This document shows, piece by piece, positions 6,282 to 10,209 of a DNA stretch of 10,209 nt. The notes beneath the pieces were generated by a model, which was not told where the DNA came from, ran no database searches, and saw nothing but the letters and a program-made list of their open reading frames with translations. Numbering within the stretch: the stretch's first letter is position 1; the number at the start of each line of letters is the position of its first letter. The DNA lies in the NCBI GenBank assembly GCA_015486895.1, contig WFQT01000421.1, positions 1-10,209 on the forward strand. Reading direction: 5' to 3'. A program made the translations under genes and the position numbers. Origin of the DNA: Anaerolineae bacterium. Lineage in GTDB: Bacteria > Chloroflexota > Anaerolineae > JAADDB01.

Positions 6282-7001
6282 TCATTCCACTCCGGAATGA
6301 TCAAACAGCCCTTCTCGTTTCAGGTCTTCTAAGGCATTGCTAAGGTGTTGCTCCATGGCTTGTCTAGCAGCCTCCGGTTTTCCTTTTTCGATGGCGTGCA
6401 GTATCTCCTCGTGCTCTGGAATAGACTTTTGGGCTCTATCAGGAATTCTGAGGGAGGCTTTCCACCCCTCTTTTAGATGTTTCACAAAGGTGTCCATAAG
6501 GTACATAAGCGTGCGGTTATGAGTAGCCTTGGAAACTTTATGGTGGAAATTGCTATCTGCTAAGATCACCCCAGCAAGATCTCCCTTGTTTATTTTTGCT
6601 TTCATTTCTTCCACGGTCTTATGCATGGCCTGAATGTCTTCTCTTGTGGCTCTTTGGGCTGCCAGATAGGCTGCGCCGGGTTCAATCACCTGTCTTACCT
6701 CAAAATGCTCCAACAAATCTTCCCTGTGCAATAAAAGCCAGGTGCTGAGGGGAGTATCCGTGATATCTTCGGTTTTCTCCCTCACAAACGTGCCATGCCC
6801 TGGCCTTACTTCCACGATGCCTAATGCCTCCAGGATTCTTACCGCTTCTCGAATGGTACTACGTCCAACCCCCAACTCCTGGGTAAGCTGGCGTTCCGCG
6901 GGGAGCTGATTGCCGGGTTTCAGTTGTCCATCGGCAATAAGGTCTTTGATTCTCTCTACGACGAGATTAGGAAGATTGACTTTCCTAACAGGTTGAAGCA
7001 T
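6282..7001 (-). CDS. GntR/FadR-family transcriptional regulator (FCD domain)
   Basis: A 239-residue repressor-type regulator. Residues about 10-75 form the winged helix-turn-helix, with PAERQLTQELGVGRSTIREA (34-53) as the recognition region and RPGHGTFV (66-73) as the wing. Residues about 92-222 form a helical FCD ligand-binding domain with the usual metal-ligand pattern Asp149, His153, His197 and His219. Such proteins bind small organic acids or sugar acids and release DNA. AGGAGG (complement of 7011-7016) lies 9 bases before the ATG at 7001; an upstream in-frame TTG at 7022 would place that site inside the gene, so it is rejected. It sits between the MFS/kinase unit and the PAP2-thiolase unit and could control either, and probably itself. 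Confidence 0.9.
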   Translation of the reverse strand: MLQPVRKVNLPNLVVERIKDLIADGQLKPGNQLPAERQLTQELGVGRSTIREAVRILEALGIVEVRPGHGTFVREKTEDITDTPLSTWLLLHREDLLEHFEVRQVIEPGAAYLAAQRATREDIQAMHKTVEEMKAKINKGDLAGVILADSNFHHKVSKATHNRTLMYLMDTFVKHLKEGWKASLRIPDRAQKSIPEHEEILHAIEKGKPEAARQAMEQHLSNALEDLKREGLFDHSGVE

Positions 7002-7036
7002 TTGCTTGTTCCTCCTAGACAATGAGTTACAGAACT

Positions 7037-7066
7037 AGTATACCATAGCATAGCCTCCGGCTACAA
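7037..7066 (-). promoter_or_regulatory. Promoter of the GntR regulator gene
   Basis: Read on the minus strand, TTGTAG (7066-7061) and TATACT (7042-7037) are separated by 18 bases. A TGG directly before TATACT gives an extended -10. The start site falls near 7030, leaving a leader of about 29 bases before the ATG. Confidence 0.65.
7051..7063. promoter_or_regulatory. Candidate operator between the -35 and -10 boxes
   Basis: TAGCC-TCC-GGCTA is a perfect 5-bp inverted repeat with a 3-base centre. It lies inside the promoter spacer of the regulator gene and touches its -35 box, the place where an autorepressor would act. It differs from the TGGT-ACCA core of E. coli FadR sites, so the link to this regulator is positional only. 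Confidence 0.45.
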
Positions 7067-7386
7067 CCAGGTCCTCTTCGCTTCCTATCCTTTTAGTTTC
7101 CTTCAACGTTTTATTGAGAAGTTATCATGGGTGTTTACACGCCACCAAAGACAAGAATTGCGCCGGCTCAGTTGCAGACCGGTCAGAGCGTCTATTAACA
7201 GAGCAGAGAAGAGGGTAGGTAGGTTACGCTGTAGGTTTAGGCAAGAGGTTGTGCAGGCATGTGCGAATCACGTCCTCGACGGGGCCTGGGGTTACGTCGC
7301 AGCCAACCTATCCTACAGTTTGTGGCTATTAACGGAGCAGACGTAATTATTCCGAAGCACTTTATCTTTTCCCCTTGTCTTGATCT
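7067..7386. other. Gene-free region with direct and inverted repeats
   Basis: An open frame of 71 codons at 7131-7346 starts with GTG, has no ribosome binding site, is Arg-rich, and resembles nothing I know, so I do not call it a gene. CTATTAACAGAGCAGA (7192-7207) recurs as CTATTAACGGAGCAGA (7326-7341), 15 of 16 identical. Between them, CTGTAGG (7229-7235) is inverted as CCTACAG (7312-7318). This could be a small element or scar, or a folded leader for the next operon. Confidence 0.4.
7192..7341. repeat. 16-bp direct repeats bracketing a short inverted repeat
   Basis: The two 16-base copies differ at one position and their starts lie 134 bases apart. The 118 bases between contain the CTGTAGG/CCTACAG inverted repeat and overlapping GGTAGGTT/AACCTA complementarity. 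The length is compatible with a small non-autonomous element or a duplication remnant. No target duplication pattern is clear. Confidence 0.4.
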
Positions 7387-8082
7387 ATGCTAAAATTGAT
7401 ACATTCCGGGTGGGCCATAGAAGGAAGGACGGAAGTCATTGCCGAGAAAAGGTCACCATACGACTGGCTTTTACTGATTGTGACGTTGGGCAGCGTCAGC
7501 CTTTACTTTTTGACTAACCGTTATGCAAGTCTACGGTCACAAGGTTGGGCGTGGGTTACTACACGGGCCTGGGATCGATGGATTCCGCTCTGGCCAGGTG
7601 CGCTGCCTGTTTATTATTCCCTGTTCATTGTCGGCCTTGGCACTCTGTTCTGGTTTTGGTACAAAAAACAAGGTGCATTTCGGCTCATGGCCTTTTCGGT
7701 GATTAGCGATGCCATTATCAGTAATGCTATTTTCCTTTTTTCCCCGACCCGTGTTCTCCGCCCGGATGTGGTCACCTCTAATTTCTGGTTCCAATGGTTG
7801 CAATGGACCTACCACTACGATCAGCCTTTCAACTCTTTGCCTAGCTTACATGTGAGTTTATCCATGATCAGCGGCTGGGTTTGGTGGCGGGTCGTATCTC
7901 ATTCTTGGGCAAAAGCCGTTGCTGCTGCCTGGACATTAGCTGTCATGGCCAGCACACTACTTGTCAAACAGCATGCTATTTTAGATGTTATTGCTGGGAT
8001 GGCTATTGGCTTGTTATCTATTTGGATTGCCGCTCGTTTGGTAACCCGATCCGAGGAGGGTAATCTTTTCGGTGAAGAATAA
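7387..8082 (+). CDS. PAP2-superfamily membrane phosphatase/phosphotransferase
   Basis: A 231-residue integral membrane protein with about five or six hydrophobic helices. It carries a PAP2-type active site: RP at 125-126, PSLH at 152-155 (His155), and KQHAILD at 194-200 (His196 and Asp200). The PSLH and KQH-x3-D forms resemble the inositol-phosphorylceramide-synthase/Aur1-like branch more than classical PSGH enzymes. It would act on a lipid phosphate or a phospholipid headgroup at the membrane. The start is uncertain. The ATG at 7387 has no ribosome binding site and lies within a sequence (TATGCTAAAAT) that reads as an extended -10 promoter. AAGGAAGG (7421-7428) would fit an in-frame ATT start at 7438, removing 17 residues. 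The thiolase gene follows after 31 bases, suggesting co-transcription, although the functions are not obviously linked. Confidence 0.8.
   Translation: MLKLIHSGWAIEGRTEVIAEKRSPYDWLLLIVTLGSVSLYFLTNRYASLRSQGWAWVTTRAWDRWIPLWPGALPVYYSLFIVGLGTLFWFWYKKQGAFRLMAFSVISDAIISNAIFLFSPTRVLRPDVVTSNFWFQWLQWTYHYDQPFNSLPSLHVSLSMISGWVWWRVVSHSWAKAVAAAWTLAVMASTLLVKQHAILDVIAGMAIGLLSIWIAARLVTRSEEGNLFGEE
7388..7396 (+). promoter_or_regulatory. Possible extended -10 element for the PAP2-thiolase operon
   Basis: TGC-TAAAAT matches an extended -10 (TGN plus 5 of 6 positions of TATAAT). No good -35 box lies 16-18 bases upstream. If real, transcription starts near 7403 and the PAP2 start codon must be further downstream than 7387. 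Confidence 0.35.
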
Positions 8083-8113
8083 AAATAATCTTCGGTAAGC
8101 AAAGGAGACAATG

Positions 8114-9301
8114 ATGTCAAAGCAACCGCTTATTGTCAGTGCAGCAAGGACACCTATCGGTAAGTTTCGAGGCACGTTGAAGGATATTCCAACTGTTCAG
8201 CTCGGAGCCGTTGCCATCAAAGCGGCGATAGAGCGGGCGGGTATTGATCCGGCCATGGTGGATGAGACTATCATGGGGAACGTGGTGCAAGCAGGGGAAG
8301 GACAGAATCCAGCCCGCCAGGCTTCCATTCACGGTGGCATTCCACCGACAGTGGGAGCTATTACTGTGAACAAAGTGTGTGGCTCTGGCCTGAAAGCGGT
8401 GATGTTAGCAGCCCAGGCTATCAAAGCCGGGGATGGCAAGGTGTACGTCGCCGGGGGCATGGAAAGCATGAACAGTGCGCCTTATCTGCTCTACAAAGCC
8501 CGTTTCGGCTATCGATTGGGTGATGACCGGATCGTGGACAGCATGGTGAACGATGGCCTCTGGTGTCCTTTTGAAGATCAACACATGGGCAACTCGGCTG
8601 AATGGATTGCCAAGGCGTATAACGTTACCCGGGAGGATCAGGATGCTTTTGCCTTAGAAAGCCATCGCCGGGCCATCGCAGCCACCGACAGCGGCAAATT
8701 CGGTGCTGAGATTGTGCCGGTTCCGGTGCCACAGCGCAAAGGGGAACCGCTGATCTTTGCCAAAGATGAAGCGCCCCGTCGTGACACCAGCAGGGAAGCG
8801 TTGGCCCGCTTGAAGCCCGCATTCCAAAAAGGCGGCACGGTGACTGCCGGTAACTCCCCCGGCATCACTGACGGCGCATCGGCCTTAGTGGTCATGGATG
8901 AAGAAGAAGTATTAGCATTGGGCCTGAAGCCGATGGCCCGCATCATGGCGTATGCTCAGGCTGCCGTTAAGCCGTTAGAGATTTTCACAGCGCCTATTTT
9001 CGCTATGCGCAGTCTCATGAAGAAACTCGGCATGAACGACATCAAAGAATTTGACCTGGTCGAAATTAACGAGGCGTTCGCTGCCCAAATGGTGGCGGAC
9101 GGGCGCGAACTGGGTGTTGACTGGGACCGGGTAAACGTGAATGGTGGTGCCATTGCTTTAGGGCATCCTATCGGGGCCAGCGGAGCGCGTGTTTTGACAA
9201 CGCTTTTGTACGCCTTGCGAGATCAAGGATTAAGTCATGGTGCCGCTGGGCTCTGTCTTGGCGGCGGTGAGGCAGTTGTTTTAGCTGTAGAAATGATATA
9301 A
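8114..9301 (+). CDS. Acetyl-CoA acetyltransferase (thiolase II)
   Basis: A complete 395-residue thiolase that condenses two acetyl-CoA into acetoacetyl-CoA or runs the reverse cleavage. All catalytic residues are present: the acyl-carrying Cys89 in NKVCGSGLKAV, the NEAFAAQ motif, His351 in GGAIALGHPIGASGAR, and Cys381 in CLGGGEAV. These match Cys89, His348 and Cys378 of the Zoogloea enzyme in order and spacing. The length is typical. Two adjacent ATGs (8111 and 8114) exist; I prefer the second because AAAGGAG (8101-8107) is 6 bases from it but only 3 from the first. It is followed after 68 bases by a reductase gene, the usual pairing for 3-hydroxybutyryl-CoA, butyrate or polyhydroxybutyrate metabolism. 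Only 2 of about 21 arginines use AGA/AGG, unlike the left-hand operon. Confidence 0.93.
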   Translation: MSKQPLIVSAARTPIGKFRGTLKDIPTVQLGAVAIKAAIERAGIDPAMVDETIMGNVVQAGEGQNPARQASIHGGIPPTVGAITVNKVCGSGLKAVMLAAQAIKAGDGKVYVAGGMESMNSAPYLLYKARFGYRLGDDRIVDSMVNDGLWCPFEDQHMGNSAEWIAKAYNVTREDQDAFALESHRRAIAATDSGKFGAEIVPVPVPQRKGEPLIFAKDEAPRRDTSREALARLKPAFQKGGTVTAGNSPGITDGASALVVMDEEEVLALGLKPMARIMAYAQAAVKPLEIFTAPIFAMRSLMKKLGMNDIKEFDLVEINEAFAAQMVADGRELGVDWDRVNVNGGAIALGHPIGASGARVLTTLLYALRDQGLSHGAAGLCLGGGEAVVLAVEMI

Positions 9302-9327
9302 AATCAAGGGACGTGACAGGTAATGAG

Positions 9328-9353
9328 TGACTCTCATAATGCGTCAAGAGTCA
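9328..9353. repeat. Small hairpin between thiolase and reductase genes
   Basis: TGACTCT (9328-9334) and AGAGTCA (9347-9353) form a perfect 7-bp stem with a 12-base loop just upstream of the reductase ribosome binding site (AAAGGGG, 9358-9364). No T tract follows, so it is more likely an mRNA-stability or expression-balancing element than a terminator. Confidence 0.4.
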
Positions 9354-9369
9354 TTAGAAAGGGGCTATC

Positions 9370-10063
9370 ATGCGCTTGGAAGGGCGTGTTGCTATTGTAA
9401 CCGGAGCCGGCCAAGGTATTGGCCGGCAAACAGCCATGACCTTCGCCCGGGAAGGGGCACAGGTCGTGGTGGCCGACATTATTAGCGAGAGTGGCACTAA
9501 AGTTGCCGCTGAGATTAATGCCGCTGGTGGTAAAGCTGTATTCACCTCGGTGGACGTGACTAAAGAAGAGAGCGTTAATGATGCAGTAAAGCAGGTAGTA
9601 GCGCAGTTTGGTCGCATTGACATCTTAGTCAACAATGCTGGCGTCCTGCGGGATGCCCGCCTGGTCAAAATGAGTGACGCGGATTTCGATTTTGTCATTA
9701 ACGTTAACATGAAAGGCGTTTTCCATTTTACCCGAGCTGTAGCGCCCATCATGATTGAGCAGGGAAGCGGTGTTATCCTGAATGCTTCTTCTGTGGTTGC
9801 CCTTTACGGCAATTTTGGCCAGAGTAGTTATGTGGCTAGCAAGAGTGGCATCATCGGCATGACAAAAGTGTGGGCTCGAGAATTAGGGCCTAAGGGCATC
9901 CGGGTGAACGCGGTGGCCCCGGGCTTTATCCAGACAGCCATGTTAGCCGCGGTGCCCGAGAAAGTCTTGGCTATGATGCGACAGAAAACACCGTTACGTC
10001 GCCTTGACAGTCCTCAGGATATTGCCAGTGCTTATCTCTTCTTGGCTTCGGATGAAGCTAGTA
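9370..10063 (+). pseudogene. FabG/PhaB-like SDR, C-terminus cut off by an insertion element
   Basis: The first 231 residues are a well-conserved 3-oxoacyl reductase: TGAGQGIG (11-18), NNAG (88-91), VNMKG with Asn113, Ser141, and the active-site pair Tyr154 and Lys158 in YVASK, then APGFIQT and FLASDEAS. With a thiolase upstream, acetoacetyl-CoA reductase is the likely original role. After DEAS the family normally continues with a YITG-x5-VDGG ending of roughly 15 residues; here the frame instead runs through foreign sequence to a stop at 10185. That sequence is the end of an IS630-type element, shown by its antisense transposase gene. The lost segment contributes to the subunit interface and substrate lid in this family, so the 271-residue read-through product is probably unstable or inactive. 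All catalytic residues remain, so some activity cannot be excluded. Confidence 0.85.
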
Positions 10064-10209
10064 CATCGCGGCCCAAATGGCACAAGCGTTCATGCCTGCA
10101 GAGCTTTAGCCTGATGCGTCCACTTGAAAGGTTTGGCCATCGTCCGATTGAAATATTCCACGAAGGCCAGCACTTTGTCCCTTAATCCCTTGATCGAGGT
10201 GAAATTGCC
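10064..10209 (-). mobile_element. IS630-family insertion sequence, partial
   Basis: The element enters from the right edge and ends near 10062-10064, where similarity of the reductase to its family stops. A TA lies exactly there (10062-10063; another at 10059-10060), matching the TA target preference of IS630/Tc1-type elements. The 26 bases from 10064 to 10089, beyond the transposase stop, should contain the terminal inverted repeat. The other end is outside the window, so the second TA and the matching repeat cannot be checked. Confidence 0.75.
10090..10209 (-). CDS. IS630-family transposase, C-terminal 39 residues
   Basis: The minus-strand frame entering at the window edge ends with a TGA whose complement is 10090-10092. 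The visible tail includes AFVEYFNRTMAKPFKWTHQA, the characteristic C-terminal stretch (YFN-x-TMAKPFKWT) of IS630-family DDE transposases, preceded by a GNFTSIKGLRDKV segment. The catalytic DDE residues lie outside the window, so whether the enzyme is intact is unknown. It is antisense to the disrupted reductase gene. The call rests on recognising this C-terminal motif rather than on a database search. Confidence 0.8.
   Translation of the reverse strand, partial: GNFTSIKGLRDKVLAFVEYFNRTMAKPFKWTHQAKALQA

Noticed and set aside
7131..7346. 71-codon plus-strand frame between the regulator and PAP2 genes
   Set aside because: GTG start without a ribosome binding site, Arg-rich composition, no recognisable motif, and it runs across the repeat cluster.
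10060..10110. Simple one-base frameshift in the reductase, since the +1 frame reads YIAAQ
   Set aside because: The match stops after five residues without the VDGG end, and the opposite strand clearly encodes a transposase tail, so insertion explains the break better.
10064..10185. Native C-terminus of the SDR (271-residue product)
   Set aside because: Residues after 232 match no SDR ending and are antisense to the IS630 transposase.
1..10209. CRISPR array, tRNA, rRNA or phage genes
   Set aside because: I saw no regularly spaced repeats, RNA gene signatures or phage-type proteins on either strand.

Overview
The window looks like chromosomal DNA of a Firmicute, most likely an anaerobic Clostridia/Peptococcaceae-type organism. 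This rests on strong AGGAGG-type ribosome binding sites, TTG and GTG starts, a consensus sigma-A promoter, mixed base composition, and the tail of an IS630-type transposase of a kind I associate with that group. The taxonomic call is an inference; no rRNA or marker gene is present.

Region 1 (1-2703). A gene-poor leader of about 530 bases holds nested inverted repeats and a perfect TTGACA-N17-TATAAT promoter. It drives a compact three-gene operon: an SDR-family oxidoreductase with an altered active site, a second SDR-like protein that lacks the catalytic lysine and most other SDR signatures, and a transglutaminase-like Cys-His-Asp protein. A hairpin terminator overlaps the last stop codon. AGA/AGG arginine codons dominate in this operon and are rare in the thiolase gene further right, so it looks like an acquired cassette. 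It is the least explained part of the window.

Region 2 (2704-6258). A 12-helix MFS transporter and an FGGY-family carbohydrate kinase run in the same direction, separated by about 320 bases that hold a perfect 12-bp hairpin. The kinase ends at a strong terminator. Together they suggest uptake and phosphorylation of a sugar, polyol or sugar acid.

Region 3 (6282-7386). A FadR-type GntR/FCD regulator is encoded on the minus strand, convergent with the kinase. Its own promoter carries a palindrome between the -35 and -10 boxes. The rest of the 7002-7386 gap has repeats and no convincing gene.

Region 4 (7387-10209). A PAP2-superfamily membrane protein, a complete acetyl-CoA acetyltransferase (thiolase) and a FabG/PhaB-like SDR run rightward as a probable operon. 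Thiolase plus reductase would make acetoacetyl-CoA and reduce it to 3-hydroxybutyryl-CoA. The reductase is broken near its C-terminus by the end of an IS630-family element whose transposase gene enters from the right edge on the minus strand.
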